The notes under the pieces: model-generated | Told to the model about the DNA's origin: nothing | The model's database searches: none | What the model saw: the letters and a program-made list of their open reading frames with translations, nothing else | Program-made: the position numbers and the translations under genes | From: Desulfosporosinus sp. Sb-LF | GTDB lineage: Bacteria > Bacillota > Desulfitobacteriia > Desulfitobacteriales > Desulfitobacteriaceae | DNA length: 64,000 bases | Assembly: GCF_004766055.1 (NCBI RefSeq) | Contig: NZ_SPQR01000011.1 | Span: forward strand, 1-64,000 | Direction of reading: 5' to 3' | Part shown: positions 34,221 through 43,047 of the stretch, piece by piece | How positions within the stretch are numbered: position 1 is the first letter of the stretch | How the letters are laid out: each line of letters opens with the position of its first letter

Positions 34221-34841
34221 TCAGAATTTGTCGTAGACCAAAATTTGTTCTACGGGAAAACGGCCACTTCCATGAGCCGGCTCTGAAGCATAGCCCAACG
34301 TGACCAATAAAGTAGGAATATATCGATCGGGAATTTCTAATATAGTCCGGACGGCTTGAGAATCATAGCCGGACATCGGGCAAGAATCAATCCCTTCCGC
34401 TTTGGCAGCAAGCATCAATTGCATCGCCGCATACGAGGAATTCTGAAGGGCGAGTTGAACGCCCGCATTTGGAACATTATCGTAGACGTTTTTAATATTA
34501 TCCATGATATTTTTCCCGGCTGATTCAGGCATATATCCAGCATTTACCGCCGCCGAGTATATTCCCTCAGCGTTCAAGTTGGCTTGGGTATCTCCTAAGA
34601 TGACGATAGAAGCTGCCGCATCTTTTACTTGCTGTTGGCCATAGGCTGCTTCACATAATTTGTCCTTGAGTCTTTGATCCTCCACTACAATGAATTTCCA
34701 ATGCTGGAGATTCCAAGCAGATGGAGCACTACCGGCAACTTGAATGATCTTTTTCAATACGTCCCTTGTAATTTTCTGATTCGTATACTTTCTTACAGAA
34801 TGACGTTCATACATAATATCAACGATTGACGGGGTTGACAT
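34221..34841 (-). CDS. Nitroreductase family FMN protein
   Basis: A 206-residue nitroreductase. YERHSVRKYTNQKI is the FMN phosphate segment, SAPSAWNLQHWKFIVV the substrate-side block, and AAKAEGIDSCPMSGYD the second FMN block. AAGGAGGAG lies just before the ATG. It is only distantly similar to the family member at 28736-29320, so it is not a recent duplicate. The substrate is unknown; NAD(P)H-dependent reduction of nitro or quinone compounds is the family norm. Confidence 0.88.
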   Translation of the reverse strand: MSTPSIVDIMYERHSVRKYTNQKITRDVLKKIIQVAGSAPSAWNLQHWKFIVVEDQRLKDKLCEAAYGQQQVKDAAASIVILGDTQANLNAEGIYSAAVNAGYMPESAGKNIMDNIKNVYDNVPNAGVQLALQNSSYAAMQLMLAAKAEGIDSCPMSGYDSQAVRTILEIPDRYIPTLLVTLGYASEPAHGSGRFPVEQILVYDKF

Positions 34842-35188
34842 GTTTTAACTCCTCCTTGAGATTTCTCGTCGAAAAAACCTTTCTATAGTCTTCCATCGTT
34901 TGTCAGATTTAATGCTTAAATATTCATAACTAGGGACGTATCAGCGGTTTATATTGATGAGTGAGCTTCTTATTGGCTTCAAAAATCTAGTGGTCACTTT
35001 GCTTTCGAGTAAAGACCCTTGTATACTATATTTCAATACAACTGTACTCAAAGCGGTAAGGTTTGAGCATCGACGAAACAATTCTTCTTTGAACCGGATC
35101 AATTTAGAAATGGTGCGCTAATCGCTGTTTACTACGGAGTCAGTACATACATAGACGATTAAATGTTAAACAAAAGGAGAGTGGTGTT
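34842..35188. other. Divergent intergenic region
   Basis: No gene is seen. It separates the nitroreductase and flavoredoxin-like genes and must hold both promoters. An inverted repeat, TTGTAT (35019-35024) and ATACAA (35036-35041), separated by 11 bases, is a possible operator. Confidence 0.3.
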
Positions 35189-35698
35189 ATGTCTAAATTC
35201 AATGAACTCAAACCAGAACAATTTGAGCAAAGTCCGTTTAAGCTTATAGGTAAAGATTGGATGCTCATTACCGCCGAAAAGGATGGAAAGGTGAACACAA
35301 TGACAGCCTCGTGGGGCGGTTTTGGTGTAATGTGGAATAAAAATGTCGCCTATATTGTAATCCGTCCACAGCGCTTCACCAAGGAATTTATAGATAATTC
35401 CAACACATTTTCATTAACGTTTCTTGATAACAGTTTTAAAAAACAGTTAGGTTATCTTGGGACTGTATCGGGCAGAGATGAAGATAAAATCGGAAAATCG
35501 AACTTAACAATTCTCCATATGGACGATACTCCGTATTTTGAAGAAGCAGGTATAGCGATTTTCTGCAAAAAATTATATGCGCAAGAGTTCAAACCAGAGT
35601 CCTTCATAGCCCAAGAACTAAACAGAGAATGGTATCCGGATGTTGATCATCACACTTTATATATTTCCGAAATCACAAAAATACTTGTGAAGGAGTAA
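35189..35698 (+). CDS. Flavin reductase-like / flavoredoxin family protein
   Basis: A 169-residue FMN-binding split-barrel protein. KLIGKDWMLITAEKDGKVN with TASWGGFGVMWNK and VIRPQRFTKEFIDN are the FMN-contact strands of the flavin reductase-like family. AAAGGAGAG precedes the ATG. It should bind FMN and carry electrons or reduce flavin. It is transcribed divergently from a nitroreductase, a pairing that suggests shared redox or detoxification use. A terminator follows. Confidence 0.85.
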   Translation: MSKFNELKPEQFEQSPFKLIGKDWMLITAEKDGKVNTMTASWGGFGVMWNKNVAYIVIRPQRFTKEFIDNSNTFSLTFLDNSFKKQLGYLGTVSGRDEDKIGKSNLTILHMDDTPYFEEAGIAIFCKKLYAQEFKPESFIAQELNREWYPDVDHHTLYISEITKILVKE

Positions 35699-35756
35699 CA
35701 AAGTAGCTGATGCCAGCACTAAAGGACATAAGTCGATTCCGACAACTTATTTTATG

Positions 35757-35792
35757 AAAAGGGGCTGTAACTTAACTGTTACAACCCCTTTT
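35757..35792. terminator. Bidirectional terminator
   Basis: AAAAGGGGCTGTAAC pairs with GTTACAACCCCTTTT, with one extra base on the right arm. It lies between the convergent flavoredoxin-like and ATP-grasp genes and has A- and T-runs on both sides. Confidence 0.85.
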
Positions 35793-35884
35793 GTTCGAGA
35801 ATTTCGTCGTTTCAATGCCAATTTATCATCTTATAGATGTTGTTCTTCGGTATACTTACCTAATGCGATAAATACGTAAAAGTG

Positions 35885-36943
35885 CTATCCAAGGTCTGTA
35901 AGCTCATAGTTCTCGATCGTGCGTATTTGAAAATCCCAACGTATCGCCTCTCGATTAGTGACAGCCTCCCCCATTAGGAGCTTAATGGCAAGATAGAGAA
36001 AATTAACCCCCGCTAAACTAGACTTGTGAATCCCGCCGGACATTCGGGTGTTAATTTCAATAAGGTAGACTTTTCCTTTGTGATATTTGAGCTGAATATT
36101 ATACAAATAGTTTAAGTTGAACTTTTTAGTAAGTTTCTGAGCTATAGCTATCAAATCTTCTCTATGTTCAATGTTTTGGCGGTAAAAGTCTAGCTTTCTT
36201 CTAGGTATGGCCCTGATCAGTTCTCCCTTATTCGCCAAACAATCAATACTAAATTCGTCCCCCTCTAGGTATTCCATCACGATAAACGGCTCCACATTTT
36301 GAGAATCCTTTAAGATTCGTGCTATCCTATCCTTCGAAATCGTGGAACCTGTCGATTGATAAAGCTCATCGATCTCGGTCATAGTCTCTATGATTTTCTT
36401 GAAGCCATTTCCGCCAATCCCGGAGATAGGCTTCATACAAGCGCTGCTCCCAATTTCAATTATTTTAGTGTATGCGATTTGAAAGTCCTCATAGTTTTTA
36501 ACGCAAAATGTCTTTGGAATCGCCACAATATCGATATTACTCAAAACCTCGTAAGTTTTTATTTTACTCTCCAGAAGTTGATAAATCTCAGAAGATCCGA
36601 TAAACATCACTTTGACCCCAATACGATCAAACTCTTCCTTGTAGTTGATTAACGTGGTTACATTATATCTCGGCACAAATAATTCGATCTCATGTTTAAG
36701 ACAAAAATTCAGGCAGTAGTCAACATAGTTCTTCCCATCTAGTGACGGTTCCACTTCGAAATAATCCGCAACCTCTTGCAAGTAGTTATTTACGCAGCCA
36801 TGCGAAATGTAAATCTTAAATCTATGAATGTCCGAAAAACTTAGAAGTCGCTGAATGATTTTAGGAGTCGTAGAAAAACAACGATTAAAATAGACTCTAA
36901 TTGGTTTTTTAGGATTTCGAATGACTTTGGTCTGATTAGGCAT
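35885..36943 (-). CDS. ATP-grasp ligase of unknown substrate
   Basis: A 352-residue protein with a pre-ATP-grasp Rossmann-like half (about 1-120) and an ATP-grasp domain. ACMKPISGIGGNGFKKII is the glycine-rich loop, FIVMEYLEGDEFSID the hinge and lid region, and VYLIEINTRMSGGIHK the Mg-binding block. The family joins a carboxylate to an amine or thiol with ATP; it resembles short carbamoyl-phosphate-synthase-like ligases. ATG 36943 overlaps the stop codon of an 80-codon upstream frame by eight bases (ATGCCTAA), suggesting translational coupling; GGGAGG is 14 bases away. The substrate cannot be told. Confidence 0.75.
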   Translation of the reverse strand: MPNQTKVIRNPKKPIRVYFNRCFSTTPKIIQRLLSFSDIHRFKIYISHGCVNNYLQEVADYFEVEPSLDGKNYVDYCLNFCLKHEIELFVPRYNVTTLINYKEEFDRIGVKVMFIGSSEIYQLLESKIKTYEVLSNIDIVAIPKTFCVKNYEDFQIAYTKIIEIGSSACMKPISGIGGNGFKKIIETMTEIDELYQSTGSTISKDRIARILKDSQNVEPFIVMEYLEGDEFSIDCLANKGELIRAIPRRKLDFYRQNIEHREDLIAIAQKLTKKFNLNYLYNIQLKYHKGKVYLIEINTRMSGGIHKSSLAGVNFLYLAIKLLMGEAVTNREAIRWDFQIRTIENYELTDLG

Positions 36944-37178
36944 GGTTAGCTTGTTTACCTCCCTTTGATTCCTTAGTAGGATAAACAAAAATGCCTAAAG
37001 ACATACCCCTATTGTGTATATATTCTTTCACATCACACCACAGGTCACTTAGAATCCCTTCTTGGTAACCCGCTAACAGAAGAAACAAACCTACTTCTGA
37101 CGTTAAATTCAAGACCAAACAAGCCTCATTAAGACATGATGAAAAAGAATTACCAAAATCATAGTTTGTTACATTCAT
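36936..37178 (-). CDS. Small 80-residue protein coupled to the ATP-grasp gene
   Basis: An 80-codon frame starting ATG 37178 (MNVTNYDFGNSFSSCLNEAC) that ends inside the ATP-grasp start. The middle is hydrophobic (SEVGLFLLLAGYQEGIL) and the end basic (KESKGGKQANHA). The ribosome site before it is poor. It matches no family I know. The overlap of its stop with the next start suggests it is translated; the two proteins may act together, for example as substrate and ligase, but nothing in the sequence proves that. Confidence 0.5.
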   Translation of the reverse strand: MNVTNYDFGNSFSSCLNEACLVLNLTSEVGLFLLLAGYQEGILSDLWCDVKEYIHNRGMSLGIFVYPTKESKGGKQANHA

Positions 37179-37234
37179 ACTAAAGTCTTTAAGAAACCCA
37201 TAGAGTATACAAATAAATCATTGGGGGGCTTGAT

Positions 37235-37768
37235 GTGACTTATATTGTTCAAACAGGTGACACCCTTTATAAAATTGCACAAAACTTCAATACTTCCATT
37301 AATTTCATTCTCTCCACTAATCCTCAAATCACTAACCCCAATTTAATTTATCCAGGTCAGATCATAGTAATCCCAACGGGTACTGATAAATGTCCACTTC
37401 TACGCCAAGGAGATCGTGGTTCAGCGGTAAGTAGGTTCCAAACACTTCTCCTGATTGCCCGCTTTGACCCTGGTGCCATTGATGGTATACTTGGTCCTAG
37501 AACCCAAGCTGCTCTTGTGGCCTTCCAAGAAAGTCAAAAAGAGCTTGAGAGAACAGGTGTAGCGGATGAGGAAACTTGGGTTGCTTTAGATGCTGAATGC
37601 GAGCCAAGAGTAGAAATTACTAGCTATACTGTAAGACCAGGAGATTCGTTGTTTATCATTTCGACACGGTTTAACGTTTCGATTCAAAGTATATTGATGA
37701 TCAATCCAGAGATAACTAATCCTAATGTTATTTCTGCCGGTCAAATTATAAGAATTCCAGCAAGTTAA
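37235..37768 (+). CDS. LysM - peptidoglycan-binding - LysM protein
   Basis: A 177-residue protein with a LysM domain at each end (YIVQTGDTLYKIAQNFNTS, and YTVRPGDSLFIISTRFNVS) and a peptidoglycan-binding domain between (LRQGDRGSAVSRFQTLL, DGILGPRTQAALVAFQ). It has no signal peptide and no catalytic domain. LysM-only proteins without a signal peptide are common in spore-formers, where they bind cortex or wall glycan; a spore role is an inference. The start is GTG 37235 after GGGGGG. Confidence 0.85.
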   Translation: MTYIVQTGDTLYKIAQNFNTSINFILSTNPQITNPNLIYPGQIIVIPTGTDKCPLLRQGDRGSAVSRFQTLLLIARFDPGAIDGILGPRTQAALVAFQESQKELERTGVADEETWVALDAECEPRVEITSYTVRPGDSLFIISTRFNVSIQSILMINPEITNPNVISAGQIIRIPAS

Positions 37769-37811
37769 CCGATACCAACGGACAAAAACGTTAAGCAATA
37801 TCTATAGGCTG

Positions 37812-38031
37812 TTAGCCAATCTCGGAAAGACTTTGAGCCGGACACAATGTTAGAGGACGATTATCCGACCGGGCACCAGGTGCAAGCAGGCACCTACTCC
37901 AACTATTTTCGTGACTGGTCTTTTCCTTATTTCGGCTTTTTCATGAATTGGATAGGTAATCCTAATGCGTCCCCAACAACCACTCCTATGATTCCACCAA
38001 CTATTGCATCCTCTTTCAAATTAACACCCAT
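37812..38031 (-). pseudogene. N-terminal fragment of an ADP-ribosylglycohydrolase gene
   Basis: From ATG 38031 (AAGGAA upstream) the minus strand encodes MGVNLKEDAIVGGIIGVVVG, then DALGLPIQF, the usual N-terminus of ADP-ribosylglycohydrolases, but stops after 34 codons at 37927. Other frames continue the family pattern: PVTKIVGVGA, then ARSDNRPLTLCPAQSLSEIG, where intact proteins read GTWSDDTSMTLCLAESL. At least two frameshifts and a missing C-terminal three quarters show it is dead. A plus-strand 67-codon frame over it is a shadow. Confidence 0.75.
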
Positions 38032-38077
38032 ATATTTCCTTACAACCTAACCTTTTGCCTCTTTGACTAGGATCTGT

Positions 38078-38254
38078 TCAATATTTTAACATTGTAGTCT
38101 GGAGTAGGGGTAAACCGAAATGAACAAGTGCAATAATGACCGCAATTGTCAGGGCCAATTTAAATAACTTTTTAAGAATAGATACTACAACAACAACCCC
38201 AAAAACAGCGACCAAGATTCCTTTTAACCCAAGTCCCGCAAAAAAAGTTAACAT
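38078..38254 (-). CDS. Small membrane protein
   Basis: A 58-residue protein, MLTFFAGLGLKGILVAV..., with two hydrophobic stretches (about residues 8-27 and 34-53) joined by a KKLFK turn, so a helical hairpin in the membrane. GGAGGGAG lies about nine bases before ATG 38254; an in-frame codon at 38278 is less likely. The family is unknown. It stands alone beside the glycohydrolase pseudogene. Confidence 0.6.
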   Translation of the reverse strand: MLTFFAGLGLKGILVAVFGVVVVVSILKKLFKLALTIAVIIALVHFGLPLLQTTMLKY

Positions 38255-38596
38255 TTCTTTTTCTCCCTCCTGTTTCAATCATTTTAAGATGCTACTTCAG
38301 TTTTCTCGTTTAGTACTTCTCTGCCTAACTCACCTTTTATATCATTTCCTTAATTATTCTAGAAAACGGTATTTAAATCCTCTAAGAGGGGCAGGAGTAG
38401 GTCAATTATCTTCAAAGCCTTTAATTACTTCTGATATAAAAGTTGATACCCTACTTTAATCGGCAGCCACTACATATTCTAGGGATTCACAGCAAGAGAT
38501 AGCCCACTCAGAATATCACATTCATATGTTATCAGGCTAGAACAGTGACACTAAACCACTAATAAGCGAGATGAATTTAACAAATCATATTATTAG

Positions 38597-38639
38597 AAAA
38601 AGCTCGTGACCGGTTACTCACGATACCGGCCACGAGCTT
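38597..38639 (-). terminator. Terminator of the methyltransferase gene
   Basis: AAGCTCGTGGCCGGTATCG pairs with its partner CGGTTACTCACG side through AAGCTCGTG/CACGAGCTT and CCGG; the minus strand then reads TTTTTCT. It begins five bases after the stop codon. Confidence 0.85.
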
Positions 38640-38643
38640 CAAT

Positions 38644-39528
38644 CTACGATGGTTTTCGTCTCAAAACACTGCTGAGTAGTTGTGCACCTTTAAGCTTACG
38701 CTCGTAAAATACCTTGCGAATCCAATCGTTGAAGGTTACTTTTTCAGGAGTAGGTTTTCGTCCATAGACAAGACCAAATCCAAAATAACCCACGTTTCTC
38801 TTCATAAAACCAGCATTTTTCTGTAATCTGGGCACTAATCCGGGTTGCTTAGCGACTTTGTCTGTAAGCTCTTTTATTAGTAGCCAATCCTTTTTGAGTG
38901 CGTTCAATATTACATTGCCATTATTCCTCAAGCGCTGCGCGTTCTTGATGTCCACATCTTGAAACCCCGCTTGGGTCAATGCATTGACCCATTCTTCAAA
39001 GAGTAATGGATTGGTGCCTGAACCGAAACACACTTCCATCTGCTTTCTAAGATGAGCTGGCAATTCCCCCAGCAAGGCCATTTCAAGATCAGCAACTCTA
39101 CCCTCGGGCTTTAGGATTCGATAGAACTCCTTATATATTTTGACTTTATCTAAGAAGACCGTTATTGACTCAGCAAATACCCAATCAAATTGGTTATCGG
39201 CAAAGGGTAGTTTATAAACATCGGCTACCCTAAACTCCACCAAATCAGAAACTCCTTCTTTTTGCGCCCTTAAGGTTGCTTTTTCAATCATCTGGGGATT
39301 TAAATCTACGCCCACGATTTTACAGCCAGTGGTTTTAGCTAAGTGACAAGCGGTTAGGCCACTTCCACACCCGGCGTCAAGCACATAATCTTCGGTCTTT
39401 ACTTGCATTGCGTTCAGATTTTGTAGGGTAGCCGGGAAGCCTCCCGGATGTGAACTGCCGATGCCTAACCAAGCCAACAATTCAAAATAGTTCATTTCCT
39501 CTACTCTCTTGATTTCACCTGAAGCCAT
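38644..39528 (-). CDS. Class I SAM-dependent methyltransferase
   Basis: A 294-residue methyltransferase. Motif I is VLDAGCGSGLTACHLA, followed by IVGVDLNPQMIEKA, then FRVADVYKLPFADNQFDWVF (motif II/III), and EFYRILKPEGRVADLE. The C-terminal 100 residues are extra and basic. AGGAGGGG lies before ATG 39528; the open frame to 39570 is upstream of the site. The order of motifs resembles ubiquinone/sterol-type methyltransferases, but the substrate is not shown. It is a single gene with its own terminator. Confidence 0.85.
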   Translation of the reverse strand: MASGEIKRVEEMNYFELLAWLGIGSSHPGGFPATLQNLNAMQVKTEDYVLDAGCGSGLTACHLAKTTGCKIVGVDLNPQMIEKATLRAQKEGVSDLVEFRVADVYKLPFADNQFDWVFAESITVFLDKVKIYKEFYRILKPEGRVADLEMALLGELPAHLRKQMEVCFGSGTNPLLFEEWVNALTQAGFQDVDIKNAQRLRNNGNVILNALKKDWLLIKELTDKVAKQPGLVPRLQKNAGFMKRNVGYFGFGLVYGRKPTPEKVTFNDWIRKVFYERKLKGAQLLSSVLRRKPS

Positions 39529-39742
39529 ATATAACCCCTCCTCTCTTGGGCCTATGGTATTATATTCCATATGTGCTTTTTTGACAGTTTTGTCATTTCC
39601 AAATAGACGCGCTTATTAGAAATGTTATTCCATTATTGTGAAGGCCGTGAAGCGAAACGTTTTGAAGAGAGGATTTATTCAAGGAGTATTTCCTGCTATA
39701 ATGAGGGTGCAAGCACAAATACATAAATGGAGGATTATCAAA

Positions 39743-39916
39743 ATGAAGTTTTTAACTCAAGTAAAGGGCGAGGACACCTGGCAAGAGATTACTTTAGAAG
39801 AGTGTTTATTTAAAACTGAAAAAGCAGGTTTTTATTCACACGGAACGGTGCAGAAAATGTTAGAAGATGGTTTAACCGTGGATACGCCTTGGTCACTTTT
39901 TAAGAAAGCTGAATAG
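39743..39916 (+). CDS. Small hypothetical protein
   Basis: A 57-residue acidic protein, MKFLTQVKGEDTWQEITLEE..., containing FKTEKAGFYSHGTVQKML. The start is ATG 39743 with GGAGG nine bases upstream; the longer frame from 39638 has no site. A strong terminator follows, which supports it being a real gene. The family is unknown. Confidence 0.65.
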   Translation: MKFLTQVKGEDTWQEITLEECLFKTEKAGFYSHGTVQKMLEDGLTVDTPWSLFKKAE

Positions 39917-39930
39917 CAGGCCTTCTAATT

Positions 39931-39969
39931 ACATAAAAGAGCCCGTCCTTTGGACGGGCTCTTTTATGT
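39931..39969. terminator. Strong terminator between convergent genes
   Basis: ACATAAAAGAGCCCGTCC pairs perfectly with GGACGGGCTCTTTTATGT. It serves the small gene at 39743-39916 on the plus strand and can also serve the rsgI operon on the minus strand. Confidence 0.9.
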
Positions 39970-40030
39970 AAGTTAGGGGGACGCAGTATTTCGCCTTGTA
40001 TTGAAAAAAACCTTGAAGATGTTTTTAAAT

Positions 40031-41059
40031 TTATCTTGAGCGCTTATCGTGCTGCTCCTCCATATCGTTGCCACGTTTCAGTTGACCTGTATTATCGTTT
40101 TTACCTTTGACCACAGTACCTGGTTTTTCTTCATGTGCTGAGTCGGTACTTTGTTTTGTTTCAGATGAATTTTGCTCGCCAGACTTTTTCTGAGCGGGTC
40201 GTTTGTCTTTAGTCTCATCTTCCTTGTGACCTGGCGTTGTCTTTACTTCCCGATTTGGCTGCTCCATCACGTTCCCTGTATCAATCATATTTCTATTATT
40301 TGTAAGCTCATCCTTCACAACTGGCACTTCCAAGAGGTTAGACCGTTCTGTGGGATTCTTTACGCTTTGCGATTGTATGGAAAGCCCAGCTTTTTCTGCG
40401 GTCTGCCAAAGAGCATATTCACCCATACTCAAACCTGCATTTTTTGCTTCTGCTACTTCTTGAGAAGTCAACTTGAAGAAAACGACTTGGAGACCTAAAT
40501 CCTTAGAAATTGCTACTTCATTCAAACTGTTTTGCAAAGCTTGGGCATCCACTGTGGCAAGATCATTTAGCTTCGAAGCTTTATCGTCGGATCCCTCGTT
40601 TAGCCCCAATATAATAGATTTGTGATCAGTATTTAAAAATCGCAGCTCAATGGCCCGGGTGACAATCTTGTTCATTGCGACTGCTAGGGGCTCCCCCTTA
40701 AGATTAACCCCTTCGAGTAACTGCACAGCGTCATTATTCTGAGCCTTGGTACTCACGATATGAGCTTCTTTATCCAATGCGATTTCTATACTAGGATTAA
40801 TATCAACCGAAAGCATAGCTACAGCCACCGGAGTTTGCCAGTAGGACCATCCTAGAGTCGACAGAATTGTGAAAAGGAATAGCGCCGCTATCGAGAGCAG
40901 AGCTCTATACGATCTCATTTTGTTTTCTAAGACAACCTCAATCTCTTCACCGACTTCAGCATTTATACGCGAACGTACCCGACGGAAGGCTCCGCTCGGA
41001 TCTAAAACAAGATAACTACCACCGTTTTTTTCTAAGACAATTGCTTTAGCTTTACTCAT
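40031..41059 (-). CDS. rsgI: Anti-sigma factor RsgI-like
   Basis: A 342-residue membrane protein. The N-terminal 50 residues (MSKAKAIVLEKNGGSYLVL, then FRRVRSRINAEVGEEIEV) form the cytoplasmic RsgI anti-sigma domain that holds SigI. A membrane segment lies at about 55-75. The next part, VAVAMLSVDINPSIEIAL, starts the conserved external RsgI domain. The C-terminal 100 residues are low-complexity, rich in Lys, Glu, Asp and Asn, with no carbohydrate-binding domain. Its start overlaps the sigI stop codon by four bases. Pairing with sigI makes the function secure; the signal it senses is not known. Confidence 0.88.
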   Translation of the reverse strand: MSKAKAIVLEKNGGSYLVLDPSGAFRRVRSRINAEVGEEIEVVLENKMRSYRALLSIAALFLFTILSTLGWSYWQTPVAVAMLSVDINPSIEIALDKEAHIVSTKAQNNDAVQLLEGVNLKGEPLAVAMNKIVTRAIELRFLNTDHKSIILGLNEGSDDKASKLNDLATVDAQALQNSLNEVAISKDLGLQVVFFKLTSQEVAEAKNAGLSMGEYALWQTAEKAGLSIQSQSVKNPTERSNLLEVPVVKDELTNNRNMIDTGNVMEQPNREVKTTPGHKEDETKDKRPAQKKSGEQNSSETKQSTDSAHEEKPGTVVKGKNDNTGQLKRGNDMEEQHDKRSR

Positions 41060-41769
41060 GAGATACGGCTCCTTCCCTGTGGGTATACATATTCGCGCAA
41101 ATAAATGTAGTCGTGACTACGAGCGATTAAAATGGCTACTGCAAGAATATATTTACGACCTCGCTCCAAAACCTTTAGATGGAGTCCTGTTTTTTCGGAT
41201 AATTGTTGCATAGGCAGCCTTTTTGTCCGTTCCACCTGGGACCAGAGGCTAGAATCATGAGCTAGTTCCCGGGCCGCTCGAAGCAAGCTTTCACGAGTAT
41301 CCCGATGTTTTGGGGAAACCTCCACCAAATTCGCAAAAGTTAGCCCCCATTTTGCTAATTCCTCAGAATAGTCCTGAACCTCCGCCGCCCGTTCTCGGTT
41401 CTGTTCTTGTTGATAGAACTCCGGTACGCTGATATAAGTCTCCACGACGAACCCCACTTCTTCTTCATCCAAAGGAAGGGAAGCAGGTTTATTATGCCGT
41501 CTAAAATAGTCGATCAACTGCCGCTTGATCAGGAGGCGCGCGTAAGCTAAAAAAGGCACTCCCTTATCCGGTTGGAATAGATTAAGCGCCTGGTTGAAAG
41601 CTAAGAAGGCCTCCGAAAGTTCCTCGTCCCTTCCCCACTCCAAACTTCGCTTCACCACTCGGGAAGCAACATACCGAATGAAGGGCTGAAAGTGTTCAAG
41701 AAAAGCTTCTCTATCTGAAGCATCAGTCTTTAGGCGTTCCCATGGCCAATTCTCTTCCCATTCAGGCAT
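41056..41769 (-). CDS. sigI: RNA polymerase sigma factor SigI
   Basis: A 237-residue alternative sigma factor of the SigI group. FLEHFQPFIRYVASRVVKR with DEELSEAFLAFNQAL and FQPDKGVPFLAYARLLIKRQ form region 2, including the -10-binding helix; the C-terminal helices (EKTGLHLKVLERGRKYILAV) replace a normal region 4, as in the family. ATG 41769 is chosen because GGGAGG lies upstream and the next upstream codon is GTA; the frame is open to 41829. It is co-transcribed with rsgI. SigI controls heat or wall stress genes in Bacillus and polysaccharide sensing in clostridia; which applies here is unclear. Confidence 0.88.
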   Translation of the reverse strand: MPEWEENWPWERLKTDASDREAFLEHFQPFIRYVASRVVKRSLEWGRDEELSEAFLAFNQALNLFQPDKGVPFLAYARLLIKRQLIDYFRRHNKPASLPLDEEEVGFVVETYISVPEFYQQEQNRERAAEVQDYSEELAKWGLTFANLVEVSPKHRDTRESLLRAARELAHDSSLWSQVERTKRLPMQQLSEKTGLHLKVLERGRKYILAVAILIARSHDYIYLREYVYPQGRSRIS

Positions 41770-41948
41770 TACTCTATTTCCCTCCCTGTCAGCATGCAAT
41801 TGTTTACTACCATGTCCACCTCCATTCATACTAATACTTTTGATGTCAGAAAGGAAGTCCTCAAGCCTTAGCTGCAGGACTCCCCATCCTTGAAATCTGA
41901 CTTACTGTTACCTAATTTACTATCTAAACTAATCTAGGGCGACCTGGA

Positions 41949-42917
41949 TTAGTTATGTTGTTTTTTCTGTTGTTCGTGCTGTTTCTCGCCCTCTTGTTGT
42001 TTACTAGAATCCTTTGGCGAAATCACGTCTTTATGGTCTTCGTTCGAACTTTGATTTAGCTGGGGATGAGTGGAGGAAGCTGGATTAGGTGTTTCCTTTT
42101 GCTCCAAATCATGGCGTAGTTTTTCCAAGGCACTTTTTATCTCCTTGTTAATTTTAACCTTATCTTTATCGTTGTCTTGGTCTTTATCTTGCTCAGGGTT
42201 TATTTGACTAGGATCATTTGACACAGGAACTGGTGTTGTTGTTGAATCAGGAGTCGGAGTTGGCGCAGGAGTTGGCGTAGGAGTTGGCGCAGTCGTGGGT
42301 GTCAGTGCTTTTTTTGCTACTGCTTTTTCCATGCTGCGAACGATATTAAGAGCTATCTTTTGGGCAGCCTGCGGTGGTAATTTATCTAACAAACCCGTCA
42401 ATACCGAGATGTTTGCTGCCTGTGTTTTGTTTAATGCCTCTATCAATACTTGACCTTCTGCCGAGGCTGGATCTTTAACAAGATTTAAAAATTCCTGAGC
42501 TGCTGAAATCTTATTGGTATAGCTTTCCAGGGCCTTTTGTGCTTCTTCTTGATTTCCTTTTTTAACTAATTCCTGAGCGTCCGCTAAATTTACTAAAGCT
42601 TGTCGTTCAACAAGATCAGCCTTTTTAGCGGGATTAAAGGCCAAAGCTATTTGTAGTTTTTCAATGAGACTTGTAAACCAGTACAACGGAGAATCCGGCA
42701 ATGTCCCAGCGGTCACCGTTTGTCCATTACTGTCCACAACGATCGCGCTTCCTGTTGTGTCAGTAGAATTCGTACTTCCTGTTGTGCTATTAACCGTTGC
42801 CGTATTACTAACACTAGTCTCGGCGGAGACGCCCGCGTCAGCCAGTACTGGGGCCGCTGTCACGACAGGAATAAGTACAATTGCACCACTTAGTACCCAA
42901 GAAATTAATTTTTTCAT
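41949..42917 (-). CDS. Secreted DUF5667 protein with Pro/Thr linker
   Basis: A 322-residue exported protein. A signal peptide ends near residue 28 (APVLADAG). A Ser/Thr-rich stretch follows, then a DUF5667 domain (about 72-180; PDSPLYWFTSLIEKLQIAL, KADLVERQALVNLADAQELV). Residues about 210-235 are a TPTPTPAP-type linker, and the tail is rich in Gln, Lys, His and Glu. ATG 42917 has GAGG nine bases upstream; TTG 42923 is an alternative. It lies just ahead of sigI on the same strand, so it may be part of, or controlled by, the SigI system. The function is unknown. Confidence 0.75.
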   Translation of the reverse strand: MKKLISWVLSGAIVLIPVVTAAPVLADAGVSAETSVSNTATVNSTTGSTNSTDTTGSAIVVDSNGQTVTAGTLPDSPLYWFTSLIEKLQIALAFNPAKKADLVERQALVNLADAQELVKKGNQEEAQKALESYTNKISAAQEFLNLVKDPASAEGQVLIEALNKTQAANISVLTGLLDKLPPQAAQKIALNIVRSMEKAVAKKALTPTTAPTPTPTPAPTPTPDSTTTPVPVSNDPSQINPEQDKDQDNDKDKVKINKEIKSALEKLRHDLEQKETPNPASSTHPQLNQSSNEDHKDVISPKDSSKQQEGEKQHEQQKKQHN

Positions 42918-43047
42918 TTTCAAACACTCCTCTTAATAATTATGTTGCGAAAGCTTTTTGCCTTGTCCTTACTAAGTACGTAGTTTCAAATTTTTTTTAG
43001 AGGGTATCTCTAAACTGATTCTTATCAACGTGAATTTCCGCTACAAA

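Noticed and set aside
37847-38050. Plus-strand 67-codon open frame
   Set aside because: It lies antisense to the ADP-ribosylglycohydrolase remnant, whose family motifs are clear on the other strand.
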